A program made the translations under genes and the position numbers. Source: Hymenobacter cellulosilyticus (GTDB taxonomy: Bacteria; Bacteroidota; Bacteroidia; Cytophagales; Hymenobacteraceae). From it: a stretch of 64,000 bases of DNA. Below, piece after piece: positions 42,190 to 51,776 of the stretch (its first letter is position 1; every line of letters starts with the position of its first letter). The notes below the pieces were generated by a model. That model made no database searches and was not told where the DNA came from. It worked only from the letters and a program-made list of their open reading frames with translations. The stretch spans positions 4,640,501-4,704,500 of the forward strand of contig NZ_CP095046.1 of NCBI RefSeq assembly GCF_022919215.1, written 5' to 3'.

Positions 42190-42840
42190 TTAGGCACGTC
42201 CTTCCCGAACTAGGCCCCAGTTGGTGGGGGCTTGCGGCCCCCGGCCGGCGGGACACTGGCCCGCCAGTCGAAAGCCCTGCTGCTGGAAAAAGCCCAGCTC
42301 GGCCGGGCGCTGCACGTCGAGGTAGCAGGGCGCGTGGGTGGCCTGCATGGCCGACAGCGACGCCTGCAGCAGGCGCCGGCCCCGCCCCTGCCCGCGGGCT
42401 CCCGGCTGCACCGCCAGCGCCAGCAGGTAATGCGAGTGCGCTTCCGCGCTGTGCCGCCGCAGCCACGCCGTGGCCACCAGAAAGTGCCGCAGTCGCTGAA
42501 AGCCCGTCCAGTCGAGGCGCCACAGGGCCGCCGGCAGCAGGCCCGTGCGCAAGAGCTGGTAGAGGGTGGCCGCCGGGTGGTTGGGGCCCACCCACACGGC
42601 CAGAGCGTTAGCATCGGCATTGGCATACACCCGCCCGTAGCGCAGACCAAAGCGGAGCAGCTGCTTTAGCAACCATACTTTCTGGCTGCGGGCGTCGGCC
42701 GCCGTGCAGCAGTGGTTCAGCACCGGGTGGTCGGCAGCGCAGGTTTCGAGCAACGCCGTGGCCCACACCAAATCGGCGGGCTCAAGGCGGCGAGCAGGCA
42801 AGGCGAGCGTAGGCATGAGCAAGGGAAAAATGAATGGCAT
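42190..42840 (-). CDS. GNAT-family N-acetyltransferase
   Basis: The 216-residue protein has the acetyl-CoA loop ALAVQPGARGQGRGRRLLQA, followed by CYLDVQRPAELGFFQQQGFR, the last strand-helix pair of GNAT enzymes. An N-terminal half of helices is longer than in minimal GNATs. Substrate unknown. A start at 42816 (MPTLALPARR) is an alternative. Confidence 0.8.
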   Translation of the reverse strand: MPFIFPLLMPTLALPARRLEPADLVWATALLETCAADHPVLNHCCTAADARSQKVWLLKQLLRFGLRYGRVYANADANALAVWVGPNHPAATLYQLLRTGLLPAALWRLDWTGFQRLRHFLVATAWLRRHSAEAHSHYLLALAVQPGARGQGRGRRLLQASLSAMQATHAPCYLDVQRPAELGFFQQQGFRLAGQCPAGRGPQAPTNWGLVREGRA

Positions 42841-42891
42841 TAAGCCGCGGATGATTAAGCAGGCAACTGGTCCCGGCTAAGCTTCTGGGTT

Positions 42892-44346
42892 TTATTCGCG
42901 CATTAGCTTGACCACCTGACTCGTGCCGGTGGTGGTCACGCGCAGCAGGTACACGCCGCTGGGCAGGGTTGCCGTTTCGGCGGCAAACAGGCCGTCGCTC
43001 ACGCGGGCGTGGGTGCGATACTCGCCGAGAAGCCGGCCCGTGGCATCGGTAAGCAGCACCGTGAGCGGCCCATCAGTAGGCTGCTCTACCCGGATGTGCG
43101 GCCCCGGTCCGGCCGAGGGGTTGGGCCAAGCACTCACCAGCAATGCCTTAGCACCTTCCACCGCCACCGTGCGCACCACCGAGTGGTGGGCCTTTTGGTC
43201 CTGGTCCAGTTGCCTCAGTCGATAATAGAGCGTGGGCACCCCGTATTGGGAGACATTGGCGTCTACGAACTGGTAGTTGCGCGCCGTCGAGCTGTTGCCC
43301 TGCCCGGCTATCCGGCCGGCGCGCTCAAATACCCGCCCGTCGCGGCTGCGCTCCACATCGAAGTAGGCGTTGTTTTTCTCTGACGCGGTGGTCCAGTCCA
43401 GCTGTGCGTGAAGGCCCTGGCGACGAGCCGTAAACGCGGTGAGTTCTACCGGCAGGGGCGCGTTAGGGTCCGAGAATGTGAAGCGGCCAGCCACGGGCTC
43501 TGTTCCGGTCCCGGCGGGCGCGTATTGGCGGGGGTTCGTGGCCGACACGTTGGCGGTAGGGCCGGCAGAGCGCGTCCAAGTTGCGTAAGGTGCCGTGCTG
43601 CGCCAGGGTGTGGCGGCAGCCATGTTGCGGCCATTGTCTAGCGCTGCCAGCCAGGCAAAGCTCAGGACCCGGGCCGGACTGCCGGCGGCCGTGGTGCCCA
43701 ACTCCCAGTACACAGCCAACGAGGTATTGCCCGCTGCCGTGATGATGGCCGTGGGGCCCGTCACCCGCGTGATGGTCAGGGCACCCACGCTGGCCCCGGC
43801 CGGCATGCTCACCCCCAGGAAAGGCTCAAAGGCCGCCTCATTCACGGTCCGGGCAGCCATGACCACCGGGCCGACTAGGCGGGCGGTGGTCGTTTCAACG
43901 GGGTCGGGGGCGGTGGGCAGCAGTACCAGGGGCGTACCGTCGGCAATGGCCACCAGCCCACTGGTAAGCGTGAGGGTGCCAGCTACGGTCGTGTTGGCGC
44001 CAATGGCAACCCCGGCGGCGTTGTTGACGGTCAGATTTCGAAGGGCAATGGTAGCTGAGCCCGCCAGGTTCTGCGGGGCAGTGCCCACAGTCCGCAGCAA
44101 TGCGGCGGGTGCGGTGGGCGCCGTCACGGTGCCGTTGTTGATGAGGTCGGCACCCAGGTCCAGCTGGCCTTCGTTCGTGAGGGTGGCACCTGCCCCTACG
44201 GTTACGGAAGCGGGCACGGCCACCACCCCACCCGGACCTATGTATAAGGTAACTGGCCCTGTGACCGAAACCTGGGCCCACACCGCGCCAATAGGCAGAT
44301 TGCTGACTAGGGTCGTGAGCGTCACTAGAAAGTAGAATTTTTTCAT
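42892..44346 (-). CDS. T9SS type A sorting domain-containing secreted protein
   Basis: The 484-residue protein has a signal peptide (LTTLVSNLPIGAVWA), a beta-rich N-terminal part with repeated VGAGATLTNEGQLDLGADL-like strands, then VELTAFTARRQGLHAQLDWT with TASEKNNAYFDVERSRDG, a standard preamble. The C-terminal sorting domain reads AWPNPSAGPGPHIRVEQPTD and ends SGVYLLRVTTTGTSQVVKLM. It is exported by the type IX system and attached to the cell surface or released. Confidence 0.9.
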   Translation of the reverse strand: MKKFYFLVTLTTLVSNLPIGAVWAQVSVTGPVTLYIGPGGVVAVPASVTVGAGATLTNEGQLDLGADLINNGTVTAPTAPAALLRTVGTAPQNLAGSATIALRNLTVNNAAGVAIGANTTVAGTLTLTSGLVAIADGTPLVLLPTAPDPVETTTARLVGPVVMAARTVNEAAFEPFLGVSMPAGASVGALTITRVTGPTAIITAAGNTSLAVYWELGTTAAGSPARVLSFAWLAALDNGRNMAAATPWRSTAPYATWTRSAGPTANVSATNPRQYAPAGTGTEPVAGRFTFSDPNAPLPVELTAFTARRQGLHAQLDWTTASEKNNAYFDVERSRDGRVFERAGRIAGQGNSSTARNYQFVDANVSQYGVPTLYYRLRQLDQDQKAHHSVVRTVAVEGAKALLVSAWPNPSAGPGPHIRVEQPTDGPLTVLLTDATGRLLGEYRTHARVSDGLFAAETATLPSGVYLLRVTTTGTSQVVKLMRE

Positions 44347-44829
44347 GGCGTCGGGCTAGGGCTGAAGGCTGGCTGCCTGGTAGTTCCAAAGCAAGCCCCT
44401 GCCCTGCCGAATGCCTTCTGAAAGTGTTGCCGATGCTTTCGCGCACGTTGCAGTGCCTTCGCATTCGTTGCAAATCCTTTCGATTTTGTGACAACGCCCC
44501 GAAATCAGCCTAATAATTCCATGAAAAAGCCGGTAAGCAGCATTGCTCACCGGCTGGGATTTAGGCACCTCTAACTGGATATAAACTATACGGGTATCTT
44601 AAATAGCATGTCCCATAGGAGTGCTTTTTCACCGGCTCGAACTCTGTAATCTGCAAGGAGTTAGTCGCCAGTGAACTCGTCCTAGATGCTCGAACCGGGT
44701 ATTGTTGCCCGTGCTCATACCGCTTTGGTGAACGATTGGATTAACGCCTCACGCAAGATGCTTCGGCTACGCGTACGCCAGATGAGCATGGATATTCTCT
44801 CTATCCGGCTACCCCTCTATGCCTACGCC
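44347..44829. other. Intergenic region between T9SS gene and hybrid sensor
   Basis: The region contains a short near-repeat (CGCACGTTGCAGTGCCTTCG, then CATTCGTTGCAAATCCTTTC) at about 44440-44480 and the terminator at 44524-44554. Nothing else recognisable was seen; open frames here have no coding character. Confidence 0.4.
44524..44554 (-). terminator. Terminator downstream of the hybrid sensor gene
   Basis: The stem GCCGGTAAGCA / TGCTCACCGGC with a 4-nt loop and one mismatch is followed on the minus strand by TTTTTC. It lies about 280 bp after the stop of the sensor gene at 44830 and before the T9SS gene. Confidence 0.7.
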
Positions 44830-47800
44830 CTAGCCTCCGCTCTCGTTCTTGGGCTCCACCTGGCGCGCTACGCTGCTCGGCGGGTAGCCAAACTGCCGCG
44901 AGAAAGCCGTGGAGAAAGCCGCGGGGCTGCTAAAGCCCACCTGATACGACACCTCCGCGACGGTGCCCACCTGCGCCCGCAGCAGCGCCAGCGCCCGGTG
45001 CAGCCGCGTGCCTCGGATGACCTCGCCCGGTGACTGCCCCGTAAGGGCCTTGAGCTTGCGGTGCACCTGCGTGCGACTCATACCAATGTGGGTGCCGAGC
45101 TGGTCCACACCAAATTCCTCATCGGCCAGGTGCGCCAGGATGGACTCGTTCACCCGCCGCAGAAACTCCTGGTCCAGCGAAGGCAAGCTAGCGACGGCCG
45201 CCGCATGCGCCACCTGTGGGTCGGGTAGGACTAGGCGAGGCTGCATTGCGGCTGTGGTTTCCTCCGAGATTTCCTCGTTCAGCACAGGCGCAGCTACCAG
45301 GCGGGCTTGTAGCCGCTGGCGCAGGGCTAGCAGGTTGCGCACCTGCGCCTGGAGTTCACGCGGATTGAAGGGCTTGGCCAAAAAGGCGTCGGCACCGGTT
45401 TCCAGGCCCTCGAGCTTGGCTTCAGCATCCGACTTAGCCGTGAGCAGCACCACCGGCACGTGGCTGGTGGCAGGGTTAGATTTGAGTTGGGCGCAAACTT
45501 CGTAGCCGTTCAGGCCGGGCATCATTACGTCGCTTACCACCAAGTCTGGCACCTCGGCTAGGGCCACGTCTACCCCGGCGCGCCCGCCAGGCGCCAGCAG
45601 CAGGCGGTAGCCCGCTGGCGCCAGCGTGGCCCGGATGAACTCGCGCACCTCGTCGTTATCTTCCACGATGAGCACCACCGCGGCCGTGGCACCTTCCAAC
45701 TCCGCCAGGCCGGGCACGCCGGTCTCCGGGGGCTGGCTACTGGCGGCTACACCCGGTTGGGTCACGGACGCCTTCGCAGCCTCCGCCACGGGCTGCAGCA
45801 CCCGCGGCAGCCGCACCACAAACGCGGCACCTTCTCCCGGGCAGCTGCTAACGGCCACCGTGCCGCCGTGCAGCTCAGTCAGCTCGCGCACCAGAGCCAG
45901 GCCAATACCGGTACCGATGCGCAACTGGTCATCGGAGGCGCTGCTGGCTTGGTAAAACCGGTTAAACAGATGAGGCAGGTCGGTGGCGGCAATGCCCGGG
46001 CCGGTATCAATTACAGCCAATTCCACGCCGCCGCGGGGCGCCGCCACTTCGGGTGGTGTTTCGGCCACGCGCACCGTCACCTTGCCCCCGGCGGGGGTAA
46101 AGCGCAGCGCGTTGCTTATCAGATTGGACATCATTTCTTCCAGCTTGCCCGCGTCGAACACCAGCGGCACCGGGCCGGCGGGCGTTTCGCATACCAGCTC
46201 AATGCCCCGGCTTTCGGCCAGGGAGGCAAAGGAGGCCACCAGTCGGCACACGTCCCCGGCTACGTCGCCGGAGGTGGGCAGCAGGCGCAAAGCTCCGGCT
46301 TCGAGCTTGCTTAGGTCGAGGAGCTGGTTGATGAGGGCGAGCAGCTTGCGGGCGTTGCGCAGCACGAGCCCTCCCTGGCGGCGCACGGCCGCGTCGGTAG
46401 GTTCGGTGGCCAGGGTTTCGGCCGGGCCCAGAATGAGGGTGAGCGGGGTGCGCAGCTCGTGGCTCACGTTGGTAAAAAAGTCGGTTTTCACCCGGTCCAT
46501 TTCCTGCAGGTGCTCCAGAGCCTGACGCTCCAGCTGGCGGTCGGCGCGTTGCCTCTCCCGGTCCTGGGTATAGGCCCGAACGCCGTAAATAATTAACGCG
46601 AAACTACTCGCATACAGCAGGTACGCCCACCACGCCTGCCACCAAGGCGCCCGAATAGAGAAGGCGTAGGTGGCAGGGCGGCGGTTCCATACTCCGTCGT
46701 TGTTGGCCGCCCGCACTTGAAAGGAATAGTCGCCGGGCGGCAGGTTAGTGTAAGTGGCCGACGTTGTCTTCAGCGGCCCCACCCAGGCAGACTCAAACCC
46801 TGCCAGCCGGTACTGGTAGCGCACCTGGCTGGGGTTGGTCAGGCTTACGCCGATGTAATCGAATGTGAGGTGGTTGAGTTCGTGCGGCAGCGCCAGATCG
46901 GGCACCAAAGTCGTGTCTTTGAGAAAGATGCGCAAGCCCGCCACGAGCGTGCGCGGTGCGGCGCGGTTGGGCCGGGCCAGGGCGGGGTTGTAATGCATCA
47001 GCCCGTTGATGGTGCCCACCCACAGCTGTCCGCCCTCGTCCGGCAGCACCGCATTCTGGTTGGTTTCCTGGCCTGAAAACCCCTCCGCGAGACCAAAGCT
47101 CCGGGCTTTGCTCGTTCGGATGTCGAAACAGTCGAGCCCCAGGTTGGTGCCCAGCCACACGTGGCCGCGGCCGTCGCACTGCACAAAAAACGGGTTGTTG
47201 GACTGCAGACCGGTTTCAAGGCCGAACGACTGCAGCCGGTGCCCGTCGTAGCGCAGCAGCCCGCTTCCGATGCTGCCCAGCCACAGGTTGCCCCGCTCGT
47301 CCTCACTGATGGAACCGATGCTGAGGCGGTCGGGCTGGCCCGGTACGGCTTGGAACCTATCGGTGGCGGGGTCCAGGCGCACAAGGCCGCGGTCGTCGGT
47401 GCCCACCCACAGCACACCGTCGCGGGCACGCAATATTTTCCACAAATTGTTGGTGCCTAATCCGCCGCGTCGCGCATCAAAGGTTTGGAAAGCTTGGGTA
47501 GCGGGGTCGAATACCGTAAGGCCCGCCTGCCGGGTAAGCAGCCAGATGCGCCCGCGGCCGTCTTCGGCAATGCTGGCCACCGACTGCCCTCCCAGCGCCG
47601 GACGCTGGTTGAAAACCGTCCACTGCCCCGTGGCGGGGCGGTAGCGCAGAGCCCCGGCGCTCGTCAGCCCCACCCAAATATCTCCCCGGCTGTCGCGAAA
47701 CAAGCAGCGCACGAACGGCTGCGGACCGCGGCTGGGCAGCCGCACCGGCCGGGCCTGCTGGCCGGCCGGCGCGCCGGGCCGCAGTTCCGTCAGGCCATTG

Positions 47801-48884
47801 GGCGTTCCGACCCAATAGGCGGCAGGCCCGATTTTGAGGATGCTGTGTACCTCGTTATTTGGCAGGCCCTGGGCGGTGGTGAACTGGGCAAACCGCTCGT
47901 CGGGCAGGTGCTGGGCTATGCCGTTGTCGTGCACGGTCCAAAGGCTGCCCTCACGGTCTTCCAGCAGGTCCGAGGCGACTTCACTGTCGAAGCTGCCGCC
48001 CCCGGCTACACATTCAAACCGCTGTACCGAGGCCGGGGCGCGGCTCAGGCCCGTGGTGGTGGCGGCCCACACCCGGCCGGCACGGTCTTGCAGAACTCGC
48101 CGCACGTTGGCGGTGCACAGGCCCGCTTCGGGGCCGAAGCGGCGCACGCGCCACGGTGCCCCCCGCTCAAGCGTAGGAGTCCATTAGTCGTCGCTACCCA
48201 AAACAAAGTGTCGCTCACCCGGAAAAAGCTATTGACGCTGCCCACCTGCAGGACTGGTGGGAGGGCGCGGCGCGGCGCGTCCAGCAGGTGGCCGGTGGCG
48301 GCGTCCAGGACGGACAGGCCGGCGTCGGTGGCAACCCAGAGCTGCCCGGCAGGTCCGGGCGCCACAAAACGTACGTTGTCGGAAGGCAAGCCCTGGGTCC
48401 GGCCCAGACGCGTGAGGGTGGTGTCGCGGGGGCCACAGCGCAGGCGCAGCAGGCCTTGGCCCTCGGTGGCTACCCATACTACGCCGCCGGGCCCCAGCCA
48501 GATGCGGCGGGCGTGCAGCGTAGGTGCCATACCCGGCAGGTGGCAGCGCCCCACTTTGCCCTGACGGACCCAGGCCACGCCGCCATATTCGTGGCCCAGC
48601 CAAATTGTGCCATCGGGCGCAGCGGCCACGGCCCGCACATGGTTGTCGGCCAGGCCCTGGCGGCCGTCGTAGACCCGGAACTGCTGGCCATCGAACACGC
48701 ACAAGCCGCCCTGGGTGCCAGCCCATAGCCGACCTGTGCCGTCCTGGCAGATGGCATATATCACGCTTTGAGGCAACCCGTTAGCAATGGTGTACTCGCG
48801 CAGAGCCAACGTCTGGGTCATGCCGGGCAGCGCGCCAAGCAATCCAAACCAGAGGCCGAGTGTTTTCAATAGCCTGCGCACCAT
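44830..48884 (-). CDS. Hybrid two-component system protein (HTCS) (frameshifted)
   Basis: The repaired protein is 1351 residues and joins a whole signalling path in one chain. It has a signal peptide and a two-bladed sensor propeller with many repeats (ICQDGTGRLWAGTQGGL and the like). A Y_Y_Y domain (YQYRLAGFESAWVGPLKTTS) and a membrane helix (WWAYLLYASSFALIIYGVRA) follow. Then come a histidine kinase (DFFTNVSHELRTPLTLILGP; ATP lid GTGIGLALVREL), a receiver (VVLIVEDNDEVREF, VSDVMMPGLNGYEV), and an AraC-type DNA-binding end. HTCS proteins usually sense glycan breakdown products. One base is missing in a C run at 48159-48164. The start ATG at 48884 is preferred over the GTG two codons upstream. 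Confidence 0.9.
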
Positions 48885-49439
48885 ATGCACCCAAAGTAGA
48901 CCGGAAACAAGGCTTTGTTACATGAACTGCACTAAGCTCAATGCATTCTAAAGCTAAGCAACATTCATCAATTGCCATATTTAAATTCAAGACAACTCAG
49001 TGTTTGCTAACAGTCATAGTCCGTTATTGTGGCCGTAAAGGTGCGCAGGACCAACCGAGCAGGTGCTGCCTGTGCCCCAACAACTTAGGAGCGCCTAATA
49101 ACAATCGGCAACCAAAAGCTTTGGCCTGATTTGTTCTCGATTACACCGCTTGCAAGCAGTCGGAAATTATCGCGAAGGAAAACAGCCAATGAAGGTGCGG
49201 AAAAGGGTGTCGGCCTCCGCCAAAAGGTGGGGCGGGAGTGCACTTCATCCAACCCCCTATGTGCTGGTTCAGACAAACGGTCCGAAAAGCGACCTAAGGA
49301 GTTCGGTTTATACAAGGCTCCTATCGCCTCTATACGACAAGGCGTGCTTCCGTAACAACGGTTTTTTCCGACCTTTGCAGCAGGGAAACGAAGACCGAAC
49401 CAAATGATCCGCTTGCTTGCTTAACTAGTCCCGTGTACG
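48885..49439. other. Intergenic region upstream of hybrid sensor and TfoX genes
   Basis: About 550 bp between divergent genes. GACCTTTG at 49370-49377 fits the -7 element TAnnTTTG at all but one position and lies 62 bp before the TfoX start. No hairpin, repeat or credible gene was recognised in the rest. Confidence 0.4.
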
Positions 49440-49778
49440 ATGGCCTCTACCCAGCAATTTGTCGAATTTGTTGTCGAACAACTCAACGCCTCCGGGCAGG
49501 TGAGCACGAAGAAAATGTTCGGGGAGTACGGTCTGTATTGGGGCGACAAGCTCTTTGCCCTGGTCTGTGACAATCGTTTATACATTAAGCCAACCGCTGC
49601 CGGACGCGCATTCTGGCCAGCAGTAGTCGAGGCGGCGCCTTACCCGGGCGCAAAACCAAGCTTTCTGATCGAAGAGCAGTTAGACGATCGGCAGTGGTTG
49701 GCGACCTTCGTTCGCCTCACGGTAGAGGAATTGCCCGAACCTAAGCCAAAGTCCCCCAAACGGCGTACCAGCCCCTAA
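49440..49778 (+). CDS. TfoX/Sxy N-terminal domain protein
   Basis: The 112-residue protein has VSTKKMFGEYGLYWGDKLFA and LVCDNRLYIKPTAAGRAFW, the core of the TfoX N-terminal domain. The C-terminal domain of proteobacterial Sxy is absent and is replaced by a Lys/Pro/Arg-rich tail. In Proteobacteria the family activates competence genes; in Bacteroidota the role is not known. Confidence 0.85.
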   Translation: MASTQQFVEFVVEQLNASGQVSTKKMFGEYGLYWGDKLFALVCDNRLYIKPTAAGRAFWPAVVEAAPYPGAKPSFLIEEQLDDRQWLATFVRLTVEELPEPKPKSPKRRTSP

Positions 49779-49846
49779 GCAGGAGCTTGATTGACGAGAG
49801 GGGCCGACCACGCGGTAGCAAGCAAAACCAGGGTAAGTTCACTGTC

Positions 49847-50347
49847 ATGAGCAACCCTCGTACTTCCGCTTCGCATCGTTTATCCCCAGATGTAATTAGC
49901 GCCGTTCATCGGCAAGACTACCCAACTCTGGAGCAGCTGGTGACAGACTCTACCATCAACCTAACTGACAGCAATGGCCGGAGCTTGCTTTCGTTGGTGG
50001 TAAACTATGGGGATGCGGCCATGCTGCAGTGGCTACTCCCTAAAGGCCCTGCTTTGGACCAGCAAGATTGCAACGGCTTGACGGCATTGCATTTCGCGGC
50101 CCAAGCCTACGCCGTGGAAATGGCGTCGTTGCTGCTCATAGCAGGCGCTACAGTTGACGTAACGGATGCCTATGGCAATAGCCCGTTGTGGCGGGCCACC
50201 TTTGAATCGCGGGGGCAGGGCGGGATGCTCAAGCTTCTTCTCGCGCACGGAGCTAATCCCGACCAAGCCAACGACAGCGGCGTGGCCCCGCGGCAATTAG
50301 CTGAAACCATTGCCAATTTCGACGTCAAGCAGTTCTTCGCGGCGTAG
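49847..50347 (+). CDS. Ankyrin-repeat protein
   Basis: The 166-residue protein has about four ankyrin repeats: NLTDSNGRSLLSLVVNYGDA, LDQQDCNGLTALHFAAQAYA, VDVTDAYGNSPLWRATFESR and NPDQANDSGVAPRQLAETI. No signal peptide. Ankyrin repeats bind proteins; the partner is unknown. The start is placed at MSNPRTSAS because the 20 upstream codons look non-coding. It follows the TfoX gene by 68 bp. Confidence 0.8.
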   Translation: MSNPRTSASHRLSPDVISAVHRQDYPTLEQLVTDSTINLTDSNGRSLLSLVVNYGDAAMLQWLLPKGPALDQQDCNGLTALHFAAQAYAVEMASLLLIAGATVDVTDAYGNSPLWRATFESRGQGGMLKLLLAHGANPDQANDSGVAPRQLAETIANFDVKQFFAA

Positions 50348-50419
50348 TCTACACCTGCACTGGCGTACAGGAAAACGGTCCGATTAGTCAAAAGGAGGAT
50401 TTACTTAGCAGAAGACGCT

Positions 50420-50722
50420 TCAGGACGTCGCACCGCTGAGAAACCCGTAAATCCAGACCATCAGGGTTGTCACCAATGAAAGCAAGCCTAGTATGCCGAA
50501 CCCTTTGGCCCATTCCTCTCTCTTTAAGCATAAGGTGATGGTCCAGCAGAGGAGGTTAATGAACACGAGTAACGGGAGTGTTAGCATAAGGCCCACAACA
50601 TCGGTGGCAAAAAAGGCAATGCCCTTGCCTTGGTTAAAGCCCAACCACGCCCACAGGATCAACAACGCGTTTGCCAGCAGCGGAAATAGAAAGCGGCTGG
50701 ACAAGAAGAGAAGCTGAGTCAT
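50420..50722 (-). CDS. Small three-helix membrane protein
   Basis: The 100-residue protein has three hydrophobic segments: FLFPLLANALLILWAWLGF, VVGLMLTLPLLVFINLLCW and GILGLLSLVTTLMVWIYGFL. No family is recognised. It is convergent with the ankyrin gene. A start three codons upstream (50731) is possible. Confidence 0.6.
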   Translation of the reverse strand: MTQLLFLSSRFLFPLLANALLILWAWLGFNQGKGIAFFATDVVGLMLTLPLLVFINLLCWTITLCLKREEWAKGFGILGLLSLVTTLMVWIYGFLSGATS

Positions 50723-51090
50723 AGTGAGCATAGTAAAACGGCAGAATATCAGTCCAGAAAAACGGTCGTTTATAGAAGTCGTTAGGGCCTATTGTAGAAT
50801 CCGATAAGTGCGAGTCGTATCGGGCCTTCTATAATTGACTATTGTACAGCAGACTTGGTGGCACTATGAAGGAGCACTTAGCTCGCGCCTCAAAAACCAG
50901 GTAGCCCATAGTTAGTGAGCCTATGAGCCATAGAAGACTGATAGCAAAGCAAAAAACTCCCTAAGTCCAGCCGTTCCAGCGCAATTGCCTTAATCCGGCG
51001 GTAGGCTTACTGCTTATTCACCGATATTTCCTGGGTGCGATACCTCACTTAGTACTGGGCAGTGCACAGGGAGAATAAGCAAACAAGGTA
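50723..51090. other. Intergenic region without recognisable features
   Basis: About 370 bp between two minus-strand genes. I see no reading frame with coding character, no clear terminator and no repeat shared with the rest of the window. Confidence 0.4.
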
Positions 51091-51555
51091 TTAATTGGTA
51101 ACGGCGGACGGAAACAACGATTGGGAGTATACTTGGAAGGCATTCAGCTCTATTACCTGCACAGTGGCTATTGAATTGTTATTTCGGTTGAGACGCAATG
51201 CTTCCACGTGATGGAAGCCGTTGGTAGACAAATGCAGCGTGTAGTCGCCGGCTGGTAAGAAAGCTAAGTTATAATCACCAACGAAATGCGTTTCTCGCTT
51301 CCGCTCGGTATACACTACGCGCCTCTTGTCATTGAGCAGCTCTACATGCACCACTCCTGGGTTGTTACTTTCGTAACGCACTCGCACTAGCGCCGAGTTA
51401 GGCTGGGCCTTGATCATAGTCCGGAGCCCGGTAGCCTGGTAGCGAGGCTGACCATCTAGGGTCTGGGCTGAGACAGCTTGGGCACTACTCGGCAGGAGCA
51501 CAAGTAAAGCCAGGGAAGGTACCCAGCGAAAAAAGCAACCAACAATAGCTTTCAT
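51091..51555 (-). CDS. Secreted hypothetical protein with carrier-like fold
   Basis: The 154-residue protein has a signal peptide (FRWVPSLALLVLLPSSAQAV). A small beta domain follows (ALVRVRYESNNPGVVHVELL, FLPAGDYTLHLSTNGFHHVE, ATVQVIELNAFQVY). It looks like an Ig-like domain similar to those that precede T9SS sorting signals, but the sorting signal itself is not evident. Start at MKAIVGCFF; the longer open frame upstream lacks coding character. Confidence 0.55.
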   Translation of the reverse strand: MKAIVGCFFRWVPSLALLVLLPSSAQAVSAQTLDGQPRYQATGLRTMIKAQPNSALVRVRYESNNPGVVHVELLNDKRRVVYTERKRETHFVGDYNLAFLPAGDYTLHLSTNGFHHVEALRLNRNNNSIATVQVIELNAFQVYSQSLFPSAVTN

Positions 51556-51776
51556 GGCAGCAACTGATATAGGGTGAGAGAATAAGTAGGAAGTTGCTTT
51601 AGCACTCACTGCTAAGCGCATTTGTAATGGGATGGCATAATTGAAAAGGAAAACGCTGACGTGAGTGCTTCGCTCAGTCTGCTTAAGCTCCCTACCTATA
51701 CCTGCGCCTGCATGCAACGGCAGCGGGGACGGTTGCCCCTCTTTTAGTAATTCAGAGCGGCCAACCTACACGCCTA